Assembly (NCBI GenBank): GCA_902651635.1
Contig: CACRSC010000019.1
Location: forward strand, 124,001 to 188,000
Direction: 5' to 3'
DNA length: 64,000 bases
Source of the DNA: Mastigamoeba balamuthi
Taxonomy: Eukaryota > Evosea > Mastigamoebida > Mastigamoebidae
Shown: positions 34,190 through 44,716 of the stretch, piece after piece
Position numbering within the stretch: position 1 is the first letter of the stretch
Layout of the letters: each line of letters begins with the position of its first letter
Translations under genes and position numbers: made by a program
Notes under the pieces: model-generated
Seen by the model: only the letters and a program-made list of their open reading frames with translations
Database searches by the model: none
What the model was told of the DNA's origin: nothing

Positions 34190-35075
34190 TTACAGCTTGG
34201 GCCTGGCGATACCGCCACTGGCGGCGTGGCTGTGGCTCTTGATTAAGTCGGCGTAGTCGAGCATCGCGAGATGGATGACCTCGAGGGCCTCGTCCTTCTG
34301 GTACGTCTTGCGCAGCACGCTCGTCGTCTTCCACCCCGGCGGCGTCTTGTACGTCAGGAAGTAGTGCTGCAGGCGCTCCACGACGCTCGGTGGCGCGTCG
34401 CTCAGCGTCTTCCACTGGTGGTAGAGCTCCTCCTGCGCCATGTACCCGATGATCTTGTCGTCCGCCTCGCCCTTGTCGATGATGCTCAGGCCGCCGATGG
34501 GGATCACGGGGGTGACGAAGTCGCCGTGCGAGATGGGCCTCTGGCTCAGCACGCACACGTCCAGGGCCTCCCCGTCGCCCCTCTCAGCGCCAGCGTGCTT
34601 GGCGAGGCGGTCCCCGCAGTACGTCTGCGGAATCAGCCCGTACATGGACTGCGGTAACGCGCCAAGTTAGCCTGAGAACGTGGCACAGGGCCCGTGCTGC
34701 GTTGGCGAAGGATGGCGCTCACGGGCAACACGTTGGAGTACTTCTGGGGCCTGTCGACGATGAGCAGCCCGGTGTCTGCGGCGAACAGGGCGAGGGGTGA
34801 GTCACATATTTTATGCCCGAGGGAGTGTTTCTCAGGCTCACTGCGCTCCATCTCGAACTTGACCGTATCCGAGGGCACGATCTCGATGTACGCCGTCACC
34901 ACCGTCGGTGCCTTGTCCCCGATGGACAGGCCTTGTGGGGGGGAGTCTGTGAGTGAGCGGAGAGAGGGCCGGTGGACCTACCGTGCCACGGGTGAGCCCT
35001 GAAGGACCCGGCCGACTTGGGCAGCACCGGAATCTCGATGGTCTGGGGCGCGCGGCTGCTTGCGGATGGCTCCAT
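34190..35075 (-). CDS. ppa: Soluble inorganic pyrophosphatase, copy B
   Basis: Starts MEPSASSRAPQTIEIPVL (ATG 35075), then RAHPWHG, IGDKAPTVVTAYIEIVPSD, TVKFEMER joined to NTGLLIVDRPQKYSN, then SMYGLIPQTYCGDRLAKHAG. The exon phases equal those of copy A, confirming a local duplication of a spliced gene. The active-site signature reads D-G-E-A-L-D-V, so the second Asp is Glu, a milder change than the Asn of copy A. GEADDKIIGY, YHQWKTLSDAPPSVVERLQH and HYFLTYKTPPGWK are intact. The C-terminal tail differs from copy A (SHSHAASGGIARPKL). Probably cytosolic, pulling biosynthetic reactions forward by removing PPi. Confidence 0.88.
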
Positions 35076-35366
35076 GGCGCGATACCTCTGCAGGAGTAGG
35101 TGCACGATGGCCAAAGAAGACCTCGGCCTCCCTGGGTGTGCACAGACGAAGCAGATACTATTTACTCTGCACCTCGAAAAATGGAGGAAGATATCCCGAA
35201 TCTGCTGCAGCGAGTTCGTGAATTGGGAACAGCCCTTCGCCTGGCACCGCAATCCTGCGACGTGGCGCATCCCCTATAGCGGCAACAACCCTTGCGTCGA
35301 TGGCAGCATCTGGAGAAACAGATATGGTAGCTCTGCGTGTGTTGCGTGGCCACCACGCTTCCGGTT

Positions 35367-38246
35367 CTACTTCTTTGTTGTGGGAAACAGAGTGACACCC
35401 AGAGAGGCCTTGGGCCTGGGGGGCTTGGTTGGAAGCGGGCCGTTGAGCCGCACGTAGAGCTGGCGGAACAGAGCCCACAGGGCCCGCTGCGAGAGGCTCC
35501 GGGCGTCGATGTGCACAGCCGGCAAGTACCTGCGCGACATCTCCGCCCAGATGCCGTCAGCGCGGCTGACGCGGAGCCACCGCTTGCACACGGCCCCCAC
35601 CGCGAGCAGGTCCACCAGCGGGAGCATGCAGAACACGTGGGCCAGCACGTTGTCGGGGACAAAGTCGAAGAAGACGACGTTGAGCGACTTGGGCTCGCTG
35701 CCAGCGCGCAGGAAGATCTGGCTGCGCAGGTTCCTGTTGGGCACGAGCGCCGTCGTCGTCATCTTGCAGCCGCTCACGGGGCTCTTCCACGGCCCGCGGG
35801 ACGCGCGGAAGAACGCCTCGATGGCGTCGCGCTGGTAGCTGTACCCGTCGCAGGCGATGACGGGGTCCACCATCACTCGCTTGGACAGCGGGCACAGGAA
35901 ATGGAACACGTCCGGCAGGCCTCCCCCGCCGGGCTTCTGCTGCTGCTGCGGCAGAGAGCCCCCGCGCGGTGTGTTGGGTATCAGCAGCGACGGCTGCAAC
36001 TCTGTGTGAGGCCCTCAGAAGCGAACGATCGATGCGTGCCTCTGCTGGCTCGGGGCTGGGGCGGCGTTCGACAAGAACGGTAGCGGAGGTAGACGTGCCG
36101 GGCCGCCCTGTTGGTGCGTCCTCGTTGTCGCACAAGACTTCAAGATCCATCACGGGGACGTCGCTGTCTAGCATTGGCTCCTTCTCCTTGGGCACGGGCT
36201 CGCCCCCTTGTTCCCTGATGATGGCCTGCAGCCTCTCAATCGTTTGATTCAACTGCGGGTCGTGTCAGCGATGTCGTGTGAGGGGAGGAAGCAGAGGGAA
36301 CACACAAAGACGATCTTCTCGGCCTGCTGGGCGATGACCTCATTGGCCTGGTCCAGCATGTGGCTGAGCTCCGCGGCGCTCCGCTCGCAGTTTGGCTTTG
36401 TCTTGTTGCGAATCTTCTGCGACCTGTCCCCGAAGCGCATCGCGGACAGCGACTCTGAAGAAGATAGCGAGCTCGGGGAGATGTTGATGATCAAATGCGT
36501 CCGCGAGTTGCCCCCAAAGCTGGTCTAGTGTCAGACATCTGTGGTGCTCATTATGTAGGTGCTGACCTGTTCTGAAGCAGCCTGGTGAGCTTGCTATCGC
36601 GGTAGGGCACATGCCCAGCCCCCTAAGTGTAGGAGGGCGAGTAAGTGGCACTGTGGGTGCGGCGGGGAAGTGCCTTGTCCGAGCTCAGCGCAAAGATCAC
36701 TTGGCCCAGCGCCAGGAGGGACTTGTTGATTGTTTTGGCCTCGTCGAGGCGCTCGCCCACAGCGCCGGTCCTCGCCACCTTCTCGCACCCCGCGAGGTCG
36801 ACCATGTACAGCTGCGAGAACCGGGTGATGCCCGACCCCTGCTCGAACCTCTCCACCGTCACGAGGAATATCGCGTGGCTCCTGGAGCTCTCGCGGTGGA
36901 CCTCTGGTGTTCAGCAATCAGTCGTGCAGTCAAGAGTCGACTGTGGAATGGCACTCGTGGAAGCGATGACTCTGTTCTGGTTTCCTCGATTGAAGATGCG
37001 CAGGCACTCGGCAGCGCTGGACACGGGAATCTCGGTCGCCGTGGGGAGCCATAGGCGCTTGTCGGGGCGCTGGCGGATGTTCAGCGGCTCCTTGTCGATG
37101 GACAGCAGGTCGTAGATGACTTCCTTGTAAATCTCTATGAAAGACGTGCGGACCGTGTACTCCACCGCCTGTACGCTCGTCTGCTGGGCCACTCCCTCGA
37201 AAACGCTCTCTGCGGGTGGAGTGGTGTCAGGGCACTAGAGGAGAGCGGCTCTGGTGCGTGCCCATCATTCTCGGTATCACTCCTCGGAGGGTGGGCTCCA
37301 AGTCGCCGACTGGCGCTGCCTGGGCCTCCTCGTTGGTGAACCCATAGCCCTGTCAGACCGTAAGAACGCAAGTTGTGGAGGCGATGTTCAACCATCATTG
37401 TGTACGTCTTGCCAGAGCCGGTGGGGCCGTACGCAATGATGGCCGCATTGAACCCGTTGATGACGGCTGCAGCGCGGTCATCGAGTGGAGGGCGAGGGAG
37501 TGAGTGGAAGTGAGGCGATGCGAGAGGTATAGAGCACCCTGAACCAGCGGTGCCCCAATGTCGTCAAACACGTCCTGCTGCGTCGACGACGGCGTCAGCA
37601 CCCTCGAGAACTTGAACAGGTGCTCCACCGAGTTGTGCTGGCGATCCGCCGGCCTGGTTCAGGCTGCTGGCTGGCAACTGCGTTGCGACGCGGTGGCGTG
37701 GGGGGAGGGCAGAGCGAATCGCGGACCTCGATCGTGACGGAGCGGCCGTCTTCGAGGAACCCCACGCACCTCTTCCCCTTGTCCTGCTCCCCTGGCGTCT
37801 CGGGCCTGCCACGGGAGACGAGTGAGGGGCCGCCCTCCCACTGGGCACCCTCCCCAGCGAGGGTCGGCGCGTGCCTGACCCTGAGGACCACGCGGACGTT
37901 GTTGACGTTGGCCGCCGCGTCCTCTGCCTGCGACGCAGCCGGCGACGGCGAGGGGGGCTGCGACAGCGACGGGCTCGCCGGCGGCTTCTGCGAGCGCGGC
38001 GAGCACAGCGTCGAGCGCGGCGGGCTGGGGCTCGGCGGGGACGACTGCTGCCACGCGGCGAAGGGGAGGCCGTGCGGGCTCACCGACTGCGAGCGGGAGC
38101 GCAGGTGCGAAGTGGGGCCCCCGGCCGATGTCGGCGTCCGCGGCTGCGACGCGGCGGGCGGGCGCTGGGGCGTGCCGTGGTCGCTCTGCGCGGGGTGGAT
38201 GAGAGGGTGCGAGTGCGGGCGATGCGGCGGAGAAGCGGACCTGCAT
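35367..38246 (-). CDS. Kinesin motor fused to a U-box and an F-box
   Basis: Start ATG 38246 (MQ), then a GTCCGC...GCGCAG intron and a Ser/Pro-rich leader (SDHGTPQRPPAASQPRTPTS). The motor spans eight or more exons: NNVRVVLRVRHAP, HNSVEHLFKFSRVLTPSSTQ, AAIIAYGPTGSGKTYTMM (P-loop), SFIEIYKEVIYDLLS, ESSRSHAIFLVTV (switch I), LYMVDLAGCEKVARTGA (switch II), KTINKSLLALGQVIFALSSD, VPYRDSKLTRLLQ and LSAMRFGDRSQKIRNK. All nucleotide motifs are present, so it should be a working plus-end-type N-kinesin. A short coiled coil (QANEVIAQQAEKI joined to LNQTIERLQAIIREQ) leads to an acidic linker and, across a 33-nt intron, to PSLLIPNTPRGGSLPQ and a U-box (PDVFHFLCPLSKRVMVDPVI to LVPNRNLRSQI). An F-box (FVPDNVLAHVFCMLPLVDLL, VCKRWLRV) and the stop at 35367 follow. 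The U-box part has no own in-frame ATG upstream, which supports one fused protein. Confidence 0.85.
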
Positions 38247-38518
38247 ACGGGCGAACGGGCGATGGGGTACGGAATTGGCACCAAATTGATTGTAGGGGAG
38301 GATATCTGGCACGGAATATCAGCCCAGCCCCTTTCTTTCTTTTCTCTCTGGCAAGGCACGGAGTCACGGAGTGCCCCAGGGGGGTGAGAACGCGTGCGGA
38401 ACGTGCGGGGGTCGCGCCTGCATTCTTCTGGGGCGTAACTGAGATATGGGACAGAACGTGATATTCGCAGATTTTTGGGAGATTTTAGTACCGCTAGTGA
38501 GCACCGAACCAACAACGA

Positions 38519-39862
38519 ATGTCTGACGGAGAGGACTGCCGCTCGAGAAAGCGCGTGAGCGAGCACCAGCTCACCAAGGAGGACGACATCGACACCATCT
38601 CCGCCAAGGAGGTAACGCGTCAACCCCCCTCGCGAGACGCGCCGCCAGAGCCGGTGGCGAACGGCACCAAAACAATAACGCCGCCCGCTCCCCCCTGGCT
38701 GCAGTCCGACGGGCACTGGCAGAAGGCGTCCGATGCCGAGATCTCCAAGCGGAGGTGCGGGTCCCCCCTCCCCTCCCTCCCTCCGCGCCGTCTCTTTGAA
38801 TTTGTTCGCGCCGCTTTTAATTTGCAAATGACGTCAAATCTATGCCCCGGAGACTCACACCCCGCGCGCGCTTCTCCCGCAGGATCCTGCGTGGCAAGCG
38901 CTCCACGGGCGCGGTCGAGGAGACCCCCAAGGCCGAGGAGAAGGCCGAGGCCGGCAAGGAGGCCGCGCAGCCCCCGGCAGCCGCGGAGAAGAAGGAGGAG
39001 CCCGCGGCGGCGGAGAACAAGGCCGAGGAGAAGCCGGCGGCGGCGGCCCAGGGCGAGAAGAAGGAGGGCGCGGAGGCGGCCAAGCCCGCGCCGATCTTCT
39101 CGTTCGGCAACCTGCCGACGTTCGGGTCGGTCGGCACAGGCGCGGCGCCGTTCAAGTTCGACTTTGGCGCGGCGGGCAAGCAGACGGCCCCGCTGTTCGG
39201 GCTCGCCGGCGGCGCTGCTGGCGGCAACTTCACGTTCGCGCCCGCCCCTGCCCAGGAGGAGGGCGACGACAACCCCGTTCGTCCCCCCTCTTTGCTGCCT
39301 GCACTGGCTCCCGCACAGGAGGTCTGACTGTGGCCCCCCTTGGGCTTGGCAGGAGGCAGAGGTCGCCGCGCACGAGGGGACTGTCAAGACGCAGGCGCTG
39401 AGCAAGGACCAGCTCAAGACGGGCGAGGAGGACGACGAGGTGCTGCTCGAGATCTCGCCCGTCAAGCTGTACAAGCTGGCGCTCGCCTCGCCCGAGGCCA
39501 AGGTCAAGTCGTGGGTCGAGCGCGGCCGCGGCTCGCTGCGCTTCAGCCTCAACAAGCAGACGAACAAGGCCCGCATCGGTGCGCCGGGCACCCACCTGTG
39601 CTGCCCTGTTGTTGCTCACCACCCTGGGGCGCGCGCAGTGATGAGGGCCGAGGCCATCCTCAAGGTCCTCCTCAACATGGGCCTGTGGAAGGGCATGAAG
39701 ATCGAGGAGATGAGCGGCGGCAAGGCAGTGCTGCTCACTGCCGCCGAGAACGAGGACGGGGCCAACGTCATCAACTCGTATTCGATCCGCGTTGCCACTA
39801 AGGACAACGCAAAGCAGTTCGTGAGCAAGGTCCAGGAGCAGCTCGAGAAGCTCGCGTGCTGA
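38519..39862 (+). CDS. NUP50/RanBP3-type nucleoporin with Ran-binding domain
   Basis: Starts MSDGEDCRSRKRVSEHQLTK (ATG 38519). The basic 'RKRxxxxQLTKEDD' head matches the importin-alpha-binding N-terminus of Nup50/Nup2-like proteins. Exon 2 is SDGHWQKASDAEISKRR. A Lys/Glu/Ala-rich middle follows, then sparse FG-type repeats (FSFGNLPTFG, FGAAGKQTAPLFGLAG). The Ran-binding domain spans the last two exons: VKLYKLALASPEAKVKSWVE, RGRGSLRFSLNKQTNKARI, MRAEAILKVLLNMGLWKGMK and SYSIRVATKDNAKQFVSKVQ, stop at 39862. Four introns. It should act at the nuclear basket in cargo release and importin recycling. Confidence 0.8.
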   Translation: MSDGEDCRSRKRVSEHQLTKEDDIDTISAKEVTRQPPSRDAPPEPVANGTKTITPPAPPWLQSDGHWQKASDAEISKRRCGSPLPSLPPRRLFEFVRAAFNLQMTSNLCPGDSHPARASPAGSCVASAPRARSRRPPRPRRRPRPARRPRSPRQPRRRRRSPRRRRTRPRRSRRRRPRARRRRARRRPSPRRSSRSATCRRSGRSAQARRRSSSTLARRASRRPRCSGSPAALLAATSRSRPPLPRRRATTTPFVPPLCCLHWLPHRRSDCGPPWAWQEAEVAAHEGTVKTQALSKDQLKTGEEDDEVLLEISPVKLYKLALASPEAKVKSWVERGRGSLRFSLNKQTNKARIGAPGTHLCCPVVAHHPGARAVMRAEAILKVLLNMGLWKGMKIEEMSGGKAVLLTAAENEDGANVINSYSIRVATKDNAKQFVSKVQEQLEKLAC

Positions 39863-40074
39863 TGACCACACTGGGCCACGCGGCCCGCGCGATACAGTTA
39901 ACAAGGGGAGACTTGAGGTCTTCACTGCTGGCCCACTTTGCTGCCGCTTTTCCCAACGTGCCCGGACAACAAGGAACGCGGCCTTTTGCTGACACGGCTT
40001 CCATTGGTGCACGTCAATCCCAACACGGGCGACGACAGAAACCAAAGACGAATGGATATCTTTAGCTAACACTA

Positions 40075-41717
40075 CTACACTTGCGTGCACACTATTTGAC
40101 CGCTTGTGTCTCCCGACACGAACCCTGTGCCGTCCGGGGCCCAACAGTTTGCTGTCACCGGGAAGTGGTGTGGCCTCAGCGCCACTGCACTGTTACCCCC
40201 AGTCTCTCTCGCTCTCTTAGTGGTACTCGCCTTCTCTCCTGCAAACGTGTTCCACACGTACACAGACCCGTCCGCGGACCCGCAGAGGAGCAACGAGTCG
40301 TCGTGCGACAGCGAGGGCGCTGTCGAGTGGCTGAGGTCCGCTCCATCAAATGTGAACATCCCCTTGCGCGTGTGCACGTCCCACAACTTATGAGTGCCGT
40401 CAGCAGCACTGCTGACAACATGCAGGCCATCTCTTGTGGCCACAACGGAATACGGCTGGCGCCGGTGCTCGTCAGTCGGGTGCGCAATCGCATGGGGCGC
40501 ACGGCAGCTGAATGGCCTGTGAAGGGTTGCCTGTATGTGCGAGTTGCCTTGTGGAAAACGAGGTCGAGGCTCTTGTTCGTTTCCACCAGCGAGCTAACGG
40601 GTCTGTCGGGCTCGAACCGCGCGCCCCGGCCCCTCGAGGGCGTCTCCTGCGGCATAAGCCCTCTTCTATTCCCCGGCCTTGCCTCGAAGACGCGCGAAGC
40701 GAACAGAGGCGTCTGCGGGGTGCGCGGAGTTTGCGGCGTGCGCGGCACGCTCACGGATCTCGACGCCGGCGTCGGCGGCGCCGGGGACGCCCAAGCTGCG
40801 CCGAGTGTGCGCTGCTCGAGCAGGTGCAGGAACTCAGAGCCCGACGCCGCCGCCGTTGCCGCCGGCACGAGGTCGCGGAACGACGCGTGCGCACGCATGT
40901 CCCACAGCAGCAGCCCGTCCTGGCCCGCCGTGACCAGCACCGAGTCCGCGCCCGGGACGAACGAGACGCCGTGCGCGGCGGAGCTGAGGTTCAGCAGGAA
41001 CACGGCCTCGCGGGCGCGCGGGTCCCAGAGGCGCAGCGTCGAGTCGAGGCTGACGGTGGCCACCACAGCCCGCGTCTCGGGCATCGCGCAGCAGCTGACG
41101 AAGCTCGAGTGGCCCTGCCACGTGACGACGGCCTGCGACGGGCCGTCGTCGCCCGCGGCCGCGGCGGGCGGCGATGACGTGGCGGTCAGGACCTCGGGGT
41201 CCCACGCGCGCACGAGCGTGTCGTCGGACCCCGAGGCGAAGAACGTCGCTGCCGGGCTCACCGCGATGCTGTTGACGCTGCCGATGTGGGCGGACCGCAG
41301 GCTGGCGATGGGGCCGCCGCTCTTGGGCCCGCTGCCCGTGTCCCAGAGGCGGATTTGTCCGATGCCTGCGTTGAGTCATCGGCATCATCAGGCGGGGGAG
41401 GGAAGGGATTCAATTTTTGGGCGGGAAATCTCCGCCTGGAGACGCAGGCACGGGAGCGAGGCCAGCACGGGGCCCGAGGCTGGCGCACCGTCGCAGCTGA
41501 CAAGCAGGGGGGACGTCCGGGTGGTGACGCCCCGCGGGATGAACTTGAGATCGCCGATGGCACTGATGTGGGGCGGGCGCAGCGGGGAGCTCGCGCAGCA
41601 CGAGTCCGGGCCAGCCGACAGGCGAGAGACAAGCGCGTGGGAGCCCAGCGAGGGCGCACTGGCGCTCCCGCAGTGCGCTCGGGATGATCCCCAGACCTCG
41701 CGGGCAAACAGGTCCAT
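40075..41717 (-). CDS. WD40-repeat protein
   Basis: Starts MDLFAREVWGSSRAHCGSA (ATG 41717). WD units seen: QIRLWDTG, SVNSIAVSPAATFFASGSDD with LVRAWDPE, SSFVSCCAMPETRAVVATVS with LRLWDPRA, SFVPGADSVLVTAGQDGLLL with LLWDMRA, GLHVVSSAADGTHKLWDVHT, LLLCGSADGSVYVWNTF and GTGFVSGDTSGQIVCTQV at the end. Between blades 4 and 5 sits a Pro/Thr-rich insert (PRTPQTPRTPQTPLF). A 29-nt intron (GTTTTC to ACATACAG, about 40535-40563) joins NKSLDL to ATLHRPF in frame. The domain is a complete seven-blade-like propeller. It has some likeness to Swd2/WDR82-type histone-methylation cofactors in layout, but the assignment is not firm. Confidence 0.6.
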
Positions 41718-42220
41718 TCTCTGTTGATCTGCGAGATATTGGGAGTGTTTTCCCCTCAGCTCCGAGGGGGAACTCTCAGTCTGTCGGCTGCAGGCCGGAG
41801 AACTTGGCCCAAGGTGCTCAAGCCAACAGCAAGGAGGAGCACGCGACGCGACGTGTCCGAAGTGACGCATCGGACCCGGAACGACGGGGAACCGGAGAAG
41901 TCCGATCCGCGGATCTAGCAGATTGCTTCTCAGGAAAACGAATATCTCGGGTTTTTCTCTGCGGATGTCCGAGAAATTTCTCAGGTCAAGTTCTTACCCG
42001 ACCGTCTTCCGCGAGCCACGCCCGGAGCCCGCGCCCTCGGTGTTGGGGAGCAGCAGGGGCGCAGACACCAGGGCACACGGGTGGCCGTCGGTGGCTGAAT
42101 CGGCAAGATTCGGGGTTTGAAAAGACAAGTGACATCAACACTCTGTCCTTTATAAAACCCTCTTTGCGCTCCAACACAACGGGCACCCGCTTCTCCACCA
42201 TCGCCGCGCGCACACACGGC
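41718..42220. other. Divergent intergenic region
   Basis: Lies between the WD40 gene start (minus) and the next plus-strand gene start. Mixed composition with a few short frames on each strand and none convincing. It likely contains both promoters. Confidence 0.35.
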
Positions 42221-43128
42221 ATGTCGTGCGCGGCACAACCCAAGAACCAGACCGTATCGTACTGCCCGTCGTTAGTATCCGCCGTTACCAACGCGCCTCT
42301 CGTGCTCCTGCTGCCGTCCGCCGCGGTCCGGAGCCCCTTTGCACCTCCGACCCCCAATTGAAAAAGCCTTCTGCGGGTTTTTAAAAACTTCCCCTCTCTC
42401 GGCCCATCCAGAGCGTAAAGCTCCGGCGCGAGCGCGTAGAGGCGCTCAGGGCGCTGTGCGCCAACGCCGCCGCAGAGAAAAGCTGCTGCCCTTCCACGGC
42501 GGAGCCCCTTAACCACGAGCTGCACGAAGATGCGGGCAACCGCACCACAGAAAACAAGATCTTTTCCACGGAATCTTCTCCCTCGGTGCAGCAGGCCGTG
42601 CTTGCTGCGTCGGACGCCATCCGCGCGCTCCTCAAGGCGCAGTCCGCGCCTGAGTCGAGCGTCGAGTCGTCGTGCGACGCCTACGGCGTCAAGCCCATCG
42701 CGTTCCAACAACCCCTGTGCGCCGCCTCGATCGCGAGGTCCGCGTGCCTCGAGCAGTGCAGGGGCTACCTGCCCGGCGCGGGCTACCGAGCGACCGCTGC
42801 GAGGACCTTCTACCTGCACGACCGCAGGTCGCTGATCCAGAAGAGGGGCAGGACCCCGCGCAGCAAGCTCTACCTCTGCTGGAGGCCGCCGTCGTGCGAC
42901 GGCGAGTCGGCGGGGCTCAACGGCAAGTTCACGGCCCCGTACGAGGAGCCCAGGAACACGTGCAACAAGGTCGCGTCGGTCCCCGAGATCAACGGGATCG
43001 ACGAGGACGATGAGGACCTCGGCGAGGAGGACGAGGAGAGCCGCTGTAGGCGCCCCTGGCGCAACAACGACTGCAACGACGACGACTACGCCGCCTGCTC
43101 TCAGGGGTGGCGCAACCAGAACAACTAA
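42221..43128 (+). CDS. Unknown Cys-containing protein with acidic C-terminus
   Basis: Exon 1 starts MSCAAQPKNQTVSYCPSL (ATG 42221) and ends PSAA; exon 2 begins SVKLRRERVEALRALCANAA after a GGCCCATCCAG acceptor, phase 0. It contains SPSVQQAVLAASDAIRALLK, then a Cys-rich part (SSCDAYGVKPIAFQQPLCAA, SACLEQCRGYLPGAG, YLCWRPPSCDGES, EEPRNTCNK), an acidic run (GIDEDDEDLGEEDEES) and a final CSQGWRNQNN. About 12 Cys in roughly 235 residues suggests disulfide or metal binding, but no clear signal peptide is seen. No family recognised. Confidence 0.5.
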
Positions 43129-43150
43129 GCCTCCAAGGACCCCTTCCTCC

Positions 43151-44311
43151 CTATGCAAAGAAGCCACCACCAGACATGGGCAACGTTACAAAGCCGCATT
43201 CTCCCAGTGGACCGTGCCCCCATGGCCTTGACCCCAAATCAGCAACACCGAGTGGTTTCCGATCAAGCCGCTGGCCCGCTGCCGCCCGCCCGTGTTGTCT
43301 GCTCAGAGCTGCACTGTGCTGTGGCCGGCCTTGTGCGAGAGGCTCGTCCGGCCCGTGCTGTGGCACAGCTCGCACAGGTCGTAGTCGTCGCACACCTGCG
43401 CGCCCGTACCGTACCCGTCGGTTGGAATCACAAGGGTCACCACAGAACAAAAGCGAGGACATCGAAGAGGCAGAGAGCAAAAGCAAGCATAGCGGAGCGC
43501 GCACCGTGCAGTGGTGCCTGCTGCCCTGCGGGATCCCGGCAGAGCACACGTCGCAGTAGTACCGGTGCCCCGCGGGCCGGTGGCCCTCGGCGTCCAGCCT
43601 CACGACCACGGGATCGCTCTCTCGCAAGAGTCGCAGAACGTTCTCGAACTCTTCGTGCTTTTCCACAACCGGACCTGTGCAGAAGGGACAGTGGGTGAGT
43701 CACCCAACGCGGCCGGCGGAAGGGGACCCGGGTGCGTGGGCCCCGCTCGGGCGTACCCACGAGATCCGTGGCCACCTCCACCTTGGTGTGCGTGCTGCAG
43801 GCGTCGCAGATGCCGCCGGCGCAGTTCATGAAGGCGATCACGAAGTCGTAGCAGTTCGACCGCTGCTGGTGGTACCTCACCGCCCGCCACGCCTCTGCGT
43901 GCGCCGCGAGGGCGTCGTCCCACGTGGCGTCGGGCACGCCCCTCGGGAGCGGCACGCTCAGGCACGCGCGCCACCCGGCGTCTGCTGCGTGCACCCCGCC
44001 CTCGTCAAAGTGCCACACGCGCCCTCGCGAGTCGCTGACGCCGCAGTGCAGGAGCGACTCCCCCTCCCTGTACCGCGGCGCACCGAACCTGGCGAGGGTC
44101 GGCTTGAGGGGCGCGCGCCGGTGAGAACGTGTGTGGGCGCCGAAGTGCACCGCACTTGAACTGCTATACTGAAGGGAAGCGAATTCCCGACGCCGGATGT
44201 GCGCGTGGACGGCGCCAGACGGGCAGAGCACACGGGGCAGAGGACCTCTGCCGAGAGCGAGGCGACGGCTCTCCCGCAGTGCGCTGCCTCAAACCAAGAA
44301 ACTGCGCTCAT
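43151..44311 (-). CDS. DUF4796 (MKRN2OS-like) domain fused to a ZZ zinc finger
   Basis: Starts MSAVSWFEAAHCGRAVASLS (ATG 44311), then EVLCPVCSARL, matching the 'F-x-x-C-G...CPVC' head of MKRN2OS/C3orf83-type proteins (DUF4796) as I recall them. The next exon has LARFGAPRYREGESLLHCGV, RVWHFDEGGVHAADAGWRAC and HQQRSNCYDFVIAFMNCAGG, which keep that family's 'NCY-[DS]-x-x-x-x-F-[ILM]-N' core. A further exon reads VEKHEEFENVLRLLRESD, then GHRYYCDVCSAGIPQGSRHHC; across another intron comes CDDYDLCELCHSTGRT. Together these are a ZZ-type zinc finger (C-x2-C, spaced C-x2-C, terminal His/Cys). ZZ fingers bind histone tails, N-degrons or other protein ends. About 300 residues; function unknown. Confidence 0.68.
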
Positions 44312-44716
44312 GCCGACTTCTCGGAACAGCAGGGCGAGAATTTTTGGTGCATCCCTCAGCCGGATCAGTGGTGATCAGTGCACTGGGTAATCCAGTCTGG
44401 TTATACAAGTCAATTGATTTGCGTTATTAACCAAACCCGCGAACTGTCTTGCCCGCCGCCTGGCCCAAGATGGTCAGACATACTGAACAACTGGTGGATG
44501 GGATAGGATAGGACCAACAGTAGCACCAATCAAAGACAGCATTTTTGGTGCGTCAGGAGTGCGGGCGAATTATGCCCCGCACGGAACAGGATGCCGACGC
44601 CTAATTCCCCCGTTCCATTGATTGCGGGCGCTGGATTCAAAAAGCGCAGCCATCAAAGATATTTTGGTCAGTTAACCTTCGCGTTTGCCCCACAGTTCAT
44701 CAAATCGCAGCAATCC
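44312..44716. other. Divergent intergenic region
   Basis: About 400 nt between two divergent starts (DUF4796-ZZ gene on minus, START gene on plus), AT-richer than the coding sequence. It presumably holds both promoters; no specific site is recognised. Confidence 0.35.
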
